In this document: positions 37,187 through 44,412 of the stretch, in pieces | Layout: each line of letters opens with the position of its first letter | Numbering within the stretch: the stretch's first letter is position 1 | NCBI GenBank assembly: GCA_035303785.1 | Contig: DATGRI010000028.1 | Span: forward strand, 1-59,767 | Reading direction: 5' to 3' | From: Sphingobacteriaceae bacterium | Lineage (GTDB): Bacteria > Bacillota > Sulfobacillia > Thermaerobacterales > RSA17 | DNA: 59,767 nucleotides | Notes under the pieces: model-generated | Told to the model about the DNA's origin: nothing | The model's input: only the letters and a program-made list of their open reading frames with translations | Database searches by the model: none | Position numbers and translations under genes: made by a program

Positions 37187-38197
37187 GTGGCCATGATGGA
37201 ATCCGCTGCTCCCGGACCGGCATCGCCGGAGACGCCTTCGGTCTACGTTGCCCGTCGCTTGCCCGATGAGGCCCTGGCCATCCTGCAGGAGCGCTTTCAG
37301 GTGGAGATCTGGCCCGAGGCGGCCACGCCTGTTCCCCGGGACGAACTGCTGGCAAAGATCAAAGGAAAGGACGGCGTGCTTACCTTGGTCACCGACCGGG
37401 TGGACGGGGAGTTCCTGGACGCCGCCGGCAGCCGTCTGCGGGTGGTGGCCAACATGGCCGTGGGCGTGGACAACATCGACCTGGAGGCCTGCCGGGAGCG
37501 GGGCGTCATCGTCACCAACACCCCCGACGTGCTGACCGAGACCACCGCCGACCTGGTGTGGGCCCTCCTGCTGGCTGCTGCCCGGCGGGTGGTGGAAGGC
37601 CACCTGCTCATCCAGCGGGGCCAGTGGAAGTCGTGGCATCCCATGTTCATGACGGGCCAGGATGTCCACGGCAAGGTTCTGGGCATCGTGGGGGCGGGGC
37701 GCATCGGCTCCGCCGTGGCCCGCCGGGCCGTGGGTTTCAATATGAACATCCTGTACCACAACCGCCGCCGCAATCTCGATCTGGAAGCGGCGGTGGGGGC
37801 CACCTACGCCCAATTCGACCAACTGCTCCAGGAATCCGACTTCGTGGTGTGCATGCTCCCCCTGACCGCCGAAACCGCCGGCCGCTTCGGGGCCCGGGAG
37901 TTTGCCCTGATGAAGCCGACGGCCGTCTTCGTCAACGCCTCCCGGGGAGCCATCGTGGATGAAGACGCCCTGGTCAATGCCCTGAAAACGGGGCAAATCT
38001 GGGCGGCGGGCCTGGACGTGTTCGCCCGGGAGCCCATCGGCTCCGACCACCCTCTCCTGGCCCTGCCCAACTGCGTCTGCCTGCCCCACATCGGCAGCGC
38101 CTCGGTGGAGACCCGGATGGCCATGGCCACCCTGGCCGCCCGCAACGTGGCGGCGGTGCTGTCGGGGCAGGAGCCATTGACGCCGGTGGTGCAATAG
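37187..38197 (+). CDS. D-2-hydroxyacid dehydrogenase, glyoxylate/hydroxypyruvate reductase-like
   Basis: A 336-residue NAD(P)-dependent dehydrogenase. The nucleotide loop is GIVGAGRIGSAVAR; the catalytic Arg, Glu and His are in NASRGAIVDE, DVFAREP and LPHIGSASVETR. The substrate-loop VANMAVGVDNID and the general pattern favour glyoxylate/hydroxypyruvate reductase over phosphoglycerate dehydrogenase, and there is no ACT domain. The GTG at 37187 has GGAGG five bases upstream; a TTG at 37172 and ATGs at 37193 and 37196 are alternatives. Confidence 0.88.
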   Translation: MAMMESAAPGPASPETPSVYVARRLPDEALAILQERFQVEIWPEAATPVPRDELLAKIKGKDGVLTLVTDRVDGEFLDAAGSRLRVVANMAVGVDNIDLEACRERGVIVTNTPDVLTETTADLVWALLLAAARRVVEGHLLIQRGQWKSWHPMFMTGQDVHGKVLGIVGAGRIGSAVARRAVGFNMNILYHNRRRNLDLEAAVGATYAQFDQLLQESDFVVCMLPLTAETAGRFGAREFALMKPTAVFVNASRGAIVDEDALVNALKTGQIWAAGLDVFAREPIGSDHPLLALPNCVCLPHIGSASVETRMAMATLAARNVAAVLSGQEPLTPVVQ

Positions 38198-38568
38198 CCT
38201 GGGATGATGCTGGCCATCGGCCGCCAGGTGTTCGTACGACGGGAGATCAACCCCGCCTCCAGGCCCCGGCTTGAAATCCCCCTTGCTATGTGCAGGAAAA
38301 AATGGTAGCAATAACCTTGACGTGTATGGGGAATCCCGTTCCCATGCTGTAATCAATGGTTGGGCGAGTGGGCCTGGCAACCTCCAAAAAATTCCGCTAT
38401 ACAACCGATATTGGTGGGGGATTCCGTTGGAAATGAATTTTTAGCGGGATGCCATTTTGTATGCTTCCGAGGAGCGGTTAAACCTTTAGTTGCGAACATA
38501 AGATCCCAGTTGCCTATGAGGCCTTTCATCAAAGCTACCGAAATAGTTAGAAGGGAGCGATGCAATAA
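38198..38568. other. Intergenic region of about 370 bases, AT-richer than surroundings
   Basis: No convincing gene. Two overlapping frames of 70 codons, one per strand (38353-38565 minus, 38360-38572 plus), have no ribosome site or family features. An imperfect hairpin ATGGGGAATCCCGTTCCCAT lies at about 38326-38345. The composition changes to AT-richer here and stays so into the next gene. Confidence 0.5.
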
Positions 38569-39621
38569 GTGAACGCCTTAAGAGGATTTTCCAAACTAGC
38601 ATCAGTTCTTGTGGCATCATTGCTTTTGTTATTGATTGCAGATCCATCTGAGGTTGAGGCTGTGCGACGGACGACGGGCAAGGTGGAGGGATATCTCCTG
38701 CTGGTGGCTGAGCGCCATGATGAGGGTGGCGGCTTTGAGCGAGTTTATGAATTTCTCGAAACAGGCAAGCCTGCAATGGGAGATCTTATATCCGCTGGCT
38801 CTCAATGGTCCAGCCTGTTAAAATCCTCCGTAGAGATGAAGCAGCATTTGATATCCAAAGATCCTCGTTACTTGCAATTGCCGCCCGGAACTATAGTTCC
38901 GGAGTGGATCTGGCAGCAGTGGGATCGCGAGGGATATACCCCGGTGCATGAATTTGAAATAATCGGTAAAAACAAAGGCACTATATGGAATCCAGTCCCC
39001 GTAAGCCAGTGGCACAGCAGCTATGACGTAGCCGAGATTTTTGGCACAAATCAGCCGCCTCAAGGCGGGGATGATGGAGGGCAGGCAGCCAGCTTTAGAG
39101 ATGTTATCGGCCACTGGGCGCAGGCGGATATTGAGCGCATGGTCGCCGCAGGCGTTATCAAGGGGTATCCTGATGGAACCTTCAAGCCGGATAATACGGT
39201 TACCCGGGCAGAATTCATTGCCCTGGTCCGGCGCATCAAGGCGGCCAGTGGCGCTGGCAATTCAACCAGCTTCAACGACATCGCCCAGCATTGGGCCAGG
39301 GATGACATCCAAGCCCTAGAGGCCCAAGGCTGGCTGGTGGCCGAAGAACACGACCGAGAGCTGGCTCCTGACAAGCCCATGCCCCGCCAGGAAATGGCCC
39401 GACTCGTCGCCAGGGCTATGGACCTGGATCCGGTTCCCGGCAACACCCAATTCAATGACGACCACAAGATCCCGGCCACTTTCCGGCCTTTCATCAACGC
39501 CGCCGTCGGCAAGGGCCTTATTTCGGGCTACCCCAACGGCAATTTTGAGCCCCAGGGCGCCCTCACCAGGGCTGAAGCGGCGACCATGCTGGTGAGGCTT
39601 ATGGACATGCCCGCTGATTGA
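38569..39621 (+). CDS. SLH-domain surface protein with unknown N-terminal domain
   Basis: A 350-residue exported protein. Residues 1-31 look like a signal peptide (LASVLVASLLLLLIA). Residues ~32-160 form an unrecognised domain with many aromatic residues (YLLLVAERHDEG, VPEWIWQQWDREGYTP). Residues ~177-345 hold three SLH repeats: FRDVIGHWAQADIERMVAAG, FNDIAQHWARDDIQALEAQG and a third ending LTRAEAATMLVRLM. The first half uses AT-rich codons (ATA, TTA, GTA) unlike its neighbours, while the SLH half is GC-rich, so the gene looks mosaic. GTG start, AAGGGAG eleven bases upstream. Confidence 0.82.
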   Translation: MNALRGFSKLASVLVASLLLLLIADPSEVEAVRRTTGKVEGYLLLVAERHDEGGGFERVYEFLETGKPAMGDLISAGSQWSSLLKSSVEMKQHLISKDPRYLQLPPGTIVPEWIWQQWDREGYTPVHEFEIIGKNKGTIWNPVPVSQWHSSYDVAEIFGTNQPPQGGDDGGQAASFRDVIGHWAQADIERMVAAGVIKGYPDGTFKPDNTVTRAEFIALVRRIKAASGAGNSTSFNDIAQHWARDDIQALEAQGWLVAEEHDRELAPDKPMPRQEMARLVARAMDLDPVPGNTQFNDDHKIPATFRPFINAAVGKGLISGYPNGNFEPQGALTRAEAATMLVRLMDMPAD

Positions 39622-39648
39622 CGCCCTGCTTGAGTACAACCACACACT

Positions 39649-39695
39649 GCCGTAACAGAAGAAGCCTGCGTCATGCAGGCTTCTTCTGTTACGGC
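39649..39695. repeat. Perfect 21-bp inverted repeat downstream of the SLH gene
   Basis: 39649-39669 is exactly complementary to 39675-39695 with a five-base loop. As RNA it would be a very stable hairpin, probably a terminator or 3' stabiliser for the SLH gene, but no T-run follows on the plus strand and only GCAGTG on the minus strand. Confidence 0.8.
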
Positions 39696-39740
39696 GCCCG
39701 GGGAATAAGGTCGAAGCGGTCCTTTAGGTTTTGATTTTGG

Positions 39741-39789
39741 TTATTCGCTGCGTTCCAGCAGCCGCGTCAGCATGGTGGCGGCTCAGTCA
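39741..39789 (-). pseudogene. Relic of an SLH gene 3' end
   Basis: On the minus strand the frame ending TAA at 39743-39741 encodes ATMLTRLLERSE, preceded by GCC and interrupted by a TGA, closely matching the usual SLH C-terminus AEAATMLxRL. Nothing SLH-like continues upstream, so it appears to be a leftover from a rearranged SLH gene. Confidence 0.45.
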
Positions 39790-39906
39790 TAGGGAAGAAG
39801 CCCAGCCCATCCATGCCCGTGGAGTCGCGGGAGCTGCCCTAGGGGTAAGGGGCAGGCCCCCGGTTCACATCCGTGGGGCTGTAGACGATATAGAGGAGAT
39901 AAAGGG

Positions 39907-39934
39907 TTGACACTCCCCCGAGGGCTGATATAAT
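39907..39934 (+). promoter_or_regulatory. Consensus SigA promoter
   Basis: TTGACA (39907-39912), 16-base spacer, TATAAT (39929-39934): a perfect match at both boxes, the strongest promoter seen in the window. Start predicted near 39941. It points toward the ilv-leu leader but is followed at once by a terminator. Confidence 0.75.
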
Positions 39935-39944
39935 CCCTTCCAAA

Positions 39945-39998
39945 CCTGCACCCGTGGCCCCCGTTGCAAGTTGGGGCTGGTGCAGGCACCTGTTTTTT
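39945..39998 (+). terminator. Hairpin with T-run immediately after the promoter
   Basis: CCTGCACC (39945-39952) pairs with GGTGCAGG (39979-39986), with an inner GCCCC/GGGGC (39957-39961 with 39973-39977); TTTTTT follows at 39993-39998. A small competing hairpin GGTG-CAGG-CACC (39979-39990) shares the 3' arm. Transcription would yield an RNA of roughly 58 bases unless the stop is bypassed. Confidence 0.6.
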
Positions 39999-40044
39999 GT
40001 TAGAATTTCTTCAGTTTTGCTTGCGTAATATTGCCTAACGGCCG

Positions 40045-40321
40045 TGAAGGGGAGTATTAACCGCAGACCCCGGGTTCTAGAGAGCCGGAGCAGGTGGAAG
40101 CCGGTACCCGGATGCGGCCAACTCGCCCCGGAGCTGTCCCGGTGAAACAGCAGTAGCCGGGACCGGCGGCAACCCCCGGGCGGGGGAGTCGTCGTTAGCC
40201 CAAAGGGTCCCGCAGGGACTCGCTGAGACCGGCGCCCGCAAGGTCGCCGGTGAATCCGGGGTGGTACCGCGAAGCGTCTTCGCCCCCGGCTGGATAGGCC
40301 GGGGTGGCAGGCGCTTTTTTT
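40045..40321 (+). promoter_or_regulatory. T-box leader of the ilv-leu operon
   Basis: Stem I begins near AGAGAGCCGG (about 40078); the probable specifier is CTC (leucine) at 40122-40124, preceded by AA and followed by G. The T-box proper is GGGTGGTACCGCG (around 40258-40270), the site that pairs with the uncharged tRNA acceptor end. The terminator follows: AGCG and CCCCGGC (40273-40290) pair with GCCGGGG and CGCT (40298-40315), then TTTTTT. Low leucyl-tRNA charging should allow read-through into ilvN and the rest. Confidence 0.92.
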
Positions 40322-40385
40322 ATTGCCAAATATCCCAAGGCTCGTAGTGTCTAAACGTTGTGTGTCGATAGGAGGTAGGGTGCAG

Positions 40386-40925
40386 GTGCATGTAATGGCT
40401 TTGGCCGTCGATACGCCGGGCTTTATGCGCCGCCTGGTGGGCCTGCTGGACGGCCGGCATTTCAAGGTGAGGTCCTTGGTCCTGGGCCAGGCCGGCAAGA
40501 CCGACGCCCGGGGCAAGGGGATGATCAGGGTCAACTTGGTTTTGGATGAGCCTCCCCAAAGGGCCCAGCGGCTGGCCCGCCAACTGGCCCGCATCGTGGA
40601 TGTGGTTTCCGTCGGCGTGGCTTCTCCCGACGAAGTGGCGGCCCGGGAACTGGCCCTCATCAAGGTGAAGGTTGGTCCCCAGGGCCGGTCGGAGATTCTC
40701 ACCATCGCCGAGGTGTTCCGGGCCCAGGTGGTAGACGCCGCTCCCCGTTCCCTCACCATCGAGGCTACCGGCGATCCGGGCAAGATCGATGCGTTGATCA
40801 CCTTGCTGGCCGACTACGGCATCGAGGAAGTGGCCCGCAGCGGCAGCGTGGCTCTCCAGCGGGGCCTGGAAGGGCTCCGGGATCCCGGGGCGGCTTCCGA
40901 CGAAGAAGCGGCCACCGGCGCTTGA
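40386..40925 (+). CDS. ilvN: Acetolactate synthase small (regulatory) subunit
   Basis: A 179-residue regulatory subunit with an N-terminal ACT domain (MALAVDTPGFMRRLVGLLDGRHF) and the small-subunit C-terminal domain (ALIKVKV, then EVFRAQVVDAAPRSLTIEATGDPGKIDALITLL). It confers valine feedback on IlvB. Unusually it is the first gene of the operon, with ilvB four genes downstream. The C-terminus has an acidic tail. The GTG at 40386 lies ten bases from GGAGG; GTG 40380 and ATG 40395 are in frame too. Confidence 0.93.
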   Translation: MHVMALAVDTPGFMRRLVGLLDGRHFKVRSLVLGQAGKTDARGKGMIRVNLVLDEPPQRAQRLARQLARIVDVVSVGVASPDEVAARELALIKVKVGPQGRSEILTIAEVFRAQVVDAAPRSLTIEATGDPGKIDALITLLADYGIEEVARSGSVALQRGLEGLRDPGAASDEEAATGA

Positions 40926-40957
40926 TGAGCGGGGAATTTTCGGGAGGGAATTTCTGA

Positions 40958-41992
40958 ATGGCTAAGATTTACTACGATAAAGACGCACAACCCGATTTGA
41001 TTCGTTCCCGGCGGGTGGCCATCATCGGCTACGGCAGCCAGGGCCACGCCCAGGCCCAGAACCTGCGGGACCGGGGTGTGAATGTAATTGTAGGCGCCCG
41101 TCCCGGACCCAGCATGGACCGGGCCCAGGCCGACGGCTTCCAATGCATGCCGGCCAACGAGGCGGCGGCCGCTGCCGACGTCATCGTCCTGCTGACCCCC
41201 GACGAAACCCAGGCGGCCATCTATAAGAGAGACATCGAGCCGCATTTGACGGAAGGGAAGGCCCTGGCCTTCTGCCACGGCTTCAACATCCACTTCGGCC
41301 AGATCCAGCCGCCGCCCCACGTGGATGTGTTCATGGTGGCTCCCAAGGCTCCGGGGCACCAGTTCCGGCGCACCGTGGCCGAAGGCATGGGCGTGCCCGG
41401 CCTGCTGGCGGTGCACCAGGATGCCAGCGGCCAGTGCCATGCCCTGGCCCTGTCCTACGCCTGGGGCATCGGCTGCACGCCGGCGGGCGTCATCGAAACC
41501 ACTTTTAAGGAAGAAACCGAGACCGACCTGTTCGGCGAGCAGGCCGTCTTGTGCGGCGGCGTCAGCCAGCTGGTCAAGGCCGGCTTTGAAACCCTCATCG
41601 AGGCGGGCTACCAGCCCGAGGTGGCCTATTTTGAGTGCCTCCACGAACTGAAGCTCATCGTGGACCTGATGTACCAGGGCGGTCTCCGCTACATGCGGTA
41701 CTCCATCAGCGACACCGCCGAGTACGGCGATTTGACCCGCGGTCCCCGGGTCATCGACGGCAGCGTCAAGGAGCGTATGAAGGATCTCCTCAACGACATC
41801 CAAAGCGGCACCTTCGCCCGGGATTGGATTTTGGAGAACCAGTCGGGCAGGGCTGTCCTGCGGGCCCGCCGGGCCCAGGAAGCGGCCCATCCCATCGAGG
41901 TGGTCGGCCGGCAGCTGCGGCAGATGATGGATTGGCTGGACACCCCCGACATGCCCTCGGACCAGCCCGCCCAGCCGGTGGCAGGCGACTGA
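40958..41992 (+). CDS. ilvC: Ketol-acid reductoisomerase (class I)
   Basis: A 344-residue NADPH- and Mg-dependent enzyme converting acetolactate and acetohydroxybutyrate to dihydroxyacids. The Rossmann loop is [17 protein letters not shown], and the C-terminal knotted domain has the metal motif [14 protein letters not shown] and [16 protein letters not shown]. Length fits class I. Its serine/arginine region (VIVGARPG) suggests NADPH preference. GGGAGGG nine bases upstream of the ATG. Confidence 0.97.
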   Translation: MAKIYYDKDAQPDLIRSRRVAIIGYGSQGHAQAQNLRDRGVNVIVGARPGPSMDRAQADGFQCMPANEAAAAADVIVLLTPDETQAAIYKRDIEPHLTEGKALAFCHGFNIHFGQIQPPPHVDVFMVAPKAPGHQFRRTVAEGMGVPGLLAVHQDASGQCHALALSYAWGIGCTPAGVIETTFKEETETDLFGEQAVLCGGVSQLVKAGFETLIEAGYQPEVAYFECLHELKLIVDLMYQGGLRYMRYSISDTAEYGDLTRGPRVIDGSVKERMKDLLNDIQSGTFARDWILENQSGRAVLRARRAQEAAHPIEVVGRQLRQMMDWLDTPDMPSDQPAQPVAGD

Positions 41993-42018
41993 GAACCGAC
42001 AGAGGGAGGAGGACGGTT

Positions 42019-43179
42019 ATGGACCGGGTAAGGATTTTCGACACAACACTGCGGGACGGCGAGCAGACCCCCGGGGTAGCCCTTACCGCCGACGACAAGA
42101 TGGTGATCGCCGGTCACCTTGCGGACCTGGGCGTGGACATCATCGAAGCGGGCTTCCCCATTACGTCCCAAGGCGAGTTTGAAGCCGTGCGGCGGATCGC
42201 CTCCGAACTGGAAGGTCCCACCATCGCGGCCCTGGCCCGCACCCACCCCAAGGACATCCAGCGGGCGTGGGAGGCCGTCTCGCCGTCGGCCCGTCCCAGG
42301 ATCCACGTATTCATTTCCACGTCCCGCATCCACCTGGAACACATGATGCGGATCAACTACGATGAAGCTCTTCGACTGACCAAGGAATCGGTTGCCCATG
42401 CCCGTTCCCTGTGCCCTGATGTAGAGTTCTCGGCTCAGGACGCCACCCGCACCGACATTGATTTCCTGGTGGAGGTGGTCCATGCCGCCATCGAGGCCGG
42501 CGCCACCACCATCAACCTGCCCGACACGGTGGGCTACGCCACTCCGTGGACCTACGGCGCCATGTTTAAGGAAGTAATGTCCCGGGTGCCCTCGGAAGGC
42601 ATCATTTTCAGCTCCCATACCCACGACGACTTGGGCCTGGCCGTGGCCAACGCCCTGGCAGCGGTGATGGCCGGCGCCCGGCAGGTGGAGTGCACCATCA
42701 ACGGCATCGGCGAGAGGGCCGGCAACTGCTCCCTGGAAGAAGTGGTCATGGCCCTGAAGGTAAGGGCCGACGCCCTGGGCCCCACCACCGGGATCGATCC
42801 CGTACATATCGGCCCCACCAGCGAGGTGGTGTCCAAGCTGACGGGCGTGCCCGTGCCGCCCAACAAGGCCATCGTGGGGGCCAACGCCTTTGCCCATGAG
42901 TCGGGCATCCACCAGGACGGCTTCCTGAAGGAGCCTTCCACCTACGAGATCATGCGGCCCCATCAGGTAGGCCGGGGCACCAGCCGCCTGGTGCTGGGCA
43001 AGCATTCGGGGCGCCATGCCTTCCGCATGCGCCTGGAGGAGCTGGGCTATCAACTGCCCGACGCAGTATTTAAAGAAGTATTCAATCGTTTCAAGGAGTT
43101 GGCGGATCGGCGCCAAACCGTGGATGACCAAGGTTTGGCCGCCTTGGTGGAAGCGGCGAAAGCCGAAGTTGGTGCGTAA
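42019..43179 (+). CDS. leuA: 2-isopropylmalate synthase, short form
   Basis: Condenses acetyl-CoA with 2-oxoisovalerate, the committed step to leucine. The TIM barrel holds FDTTLRDGEQTPGV at the N-terminus, the HTHDDLGLAVAN metal histidines and CTINGIGERAGNCS; the linker region follows with HESGIHQDGFLK and GKHSGRHAF. The protein stops at 386 residues, so the C-terminal leucine-binding regulatory domain (about 120 residues in full-length LeuA) is absent. It should therefore lack the usual allosteric inhibition; control may rest on the T-box. ATG start with GGGAGGAGG upstream. Confidence 0.92.
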   Translation: MDRVRIFDTTLRDGEQTPGVALTADDKMVIAGHLADLGVDIIEAGFPITSQGEFEAVRRIASELEGPTIAALARTHPKDIQRAWEAVSPSARPRIHVFISTSRIHLEHMMRINYDEALRLTKESVAHARSLCPDVEFSAQDATRTDIDFLVEVVHAAIEAGATTINLPDTVGYATPWTYGAMFKEVMSRVPSEGIIFSSHTHDDLGLAVANALAAVMAGARQVECTINGIGERAGNCSLEEVVMALKVRADALGPTTGIDPVHIGPTSEVVSKLTGVPVPPNKAIVGANAFAHESGIHQDGFLKEPSTYEIMRPHQVGRGTSRLVLGKHSGRHAFRMRLEELGYQLPDAVFKEVFNRFKELADRRQTVDDQGLAALVEAAKAEVGA

Positions 43180-43212
43180 ACCTGCTGGATATCATGGGGG
43201 GAGGTGCTGGTG

Positions 43213-44412
43213 ATGAGGAAGAACCGGTATAAGATCGCCGTCCTGCCTGGTGATGGCATCGGTCCGGAGTGTGTCGGGGAAGCGGTACGCCTCCTGGAGG
43301 CCATGTCCGAGGTCGTGGACTGGGAATTGGAGCTCCAGGAAGTGCTTATAGGCGGCGCCGCCCTGGACGCGGTGGGGAGCCCGCTGCCCCAGGAGTCTCT
43401 GGATGCATGCATGGAGTCCGATGCCGTCCTCCTGGGGGCGGTGGGAGGTCCCAAATGGGACGGCGTTGAATTGGCCCAGCGCCCGGAAGCGGGCTTGCTG
43501 AAATTGCGGCAGCAAATGGACTTGTTTGCAAACCTCCGCCCCATGCGGCTGCGTCCCGACTGGTCCACCCGGAGCCCGTTGCGCCCCGAGGTCATCGGCG
43601 GCGGCATCGACATCCTGGTGGTCCGGGAGTTGACCAGCGGGATTTACTATGGTGAACACGGCCAGTCCGTGGACGAAGACGGCGAACGCGCCTTTGATAC
43701 TATGAATTACAGCGAGGCCGAAATCGACCGTCTGGTGCGCCTGGCCTTCGAGACGGCCCGGCGCCGCCGCCGCCGGGTGGCGGAGATCGACAAGAGCAAC
43801 GTGCTGGCCACTTCCCGGCTGTGGCGGAAGGTGACGGACCGCATCGCCGGAGAATATCCCGACGTAGCCGTTGAGTACCTGTACGTGGACAGCGGCGCCA
43901 TGGAACTGGTCCGGGAGCCCGGGCGGTTCGACGTGATTGTGACGGAGAACATGTTCGGCGATATCCTCAGCGACTTGGGGGCGGGGCTGGTAGGCTCCAT
44001 CGGCCTGATGCCCTCGGCCTCCTTGAGCATGCCCGGGCGGCCGGCCCTGTACGAGCCTGTGCACGGTTCGGCTCCCAGCATCGCCGGCCAGGGGATCAGC
44101 AATCCCATCGGCACCATATTGTCGGTGGCCATGATGATGCGGCACTCCTTTGGCCGGGAGAGGGAGGCCCAGGCCATTGAAGGGGCCGTGGACGAGGTGC
44201 TGCGGGAAGGGCCGTGGACCCCGGATGTGGCGCCTCCGGGTGCTGCGCCGGCCAGCACGGACGTGGTGGGCAGCGCCATCCGCCGCCGGGTTGTGCAACG
44301 TTTGAATCCAGGTCGTCGTGAAAACGGGAATATGAATGGCAGCCGAGAGGAGGGTGCTTATGGATACCGTGCTCAAGCAGCATCCGGTGATGGCGTCGCA
44401 GCCGGACGTTGA
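43213..44412 (+). CDS. leuB: 3-isopropylmalate dehydrogenase
   Basis: A 399-residue NAD-dependent decarboxylating dehydrogenase. Motifs: VLPGDGIGPECV, LLGAVGGPKWD, LRPMRLRP, RELTSGIYYGEHG (catalytic Tyr), DKSNVLATSRLW (catalytic Lys), VTENMFGDILSDLGAG and EPVHGSAPSIAGQGISNP. Typical enzymes end near 360 residues; here a further basic, glycine-rich tail of about 35 residues runs 53 bases into ilvB. ATG at 43213 is eight bases from a GGGGGAGG site; GTGs at 43204 and 43210 are in frame. Confidence 0.95.
   Translation: MRKNRYKIAVLPGDGIGPECVGEAVRLLEAMSEVVDWELELQEVLIGGAALDAVGSPLPQESLDACMESDAVLLGAVGGPKWDGVELAQRPEAGLLKLRQQMDLFANLRPMRLRPDWSTRSPLRPEVIGGGIDILVVRELTSGIYYGEHGQSVDEDGERAFDTMNYSEAEIDRLVRLAFETARRRRRRVAEIDKSNVLATSRLWRKVTDRIAGEYPDVAVEYLYVDSGAMELVREPGRFDVIVTENMFGDILSDLGAGLVGSIGLMPSASLSMPGRPALYEPVHGSAPSIAGQGISNPIGTILSVAMMMRHSFGREREAQAIEGAVDEVLREGPWTPDVAPPGAAPASTDVVGSAIRRRVVQRLNPGRRENGNMNGSREEGAYGYRAQAASGDGVAAGR

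Noticed and set aside
39783-39989. 68-codon minus-strand frame upstream of the T-box
   Set aside because: It overlaps the strong promoter and terminator elements, has no ribosome site and no family resemblance.
40000-40031. Second promoter ending in TAATAT just before the T-box
   Set aside because: A -10-like TAATAT exists at 40026-40031, but no acceptable -35 lies 16-18 bases upstream, so I do not annotate it.
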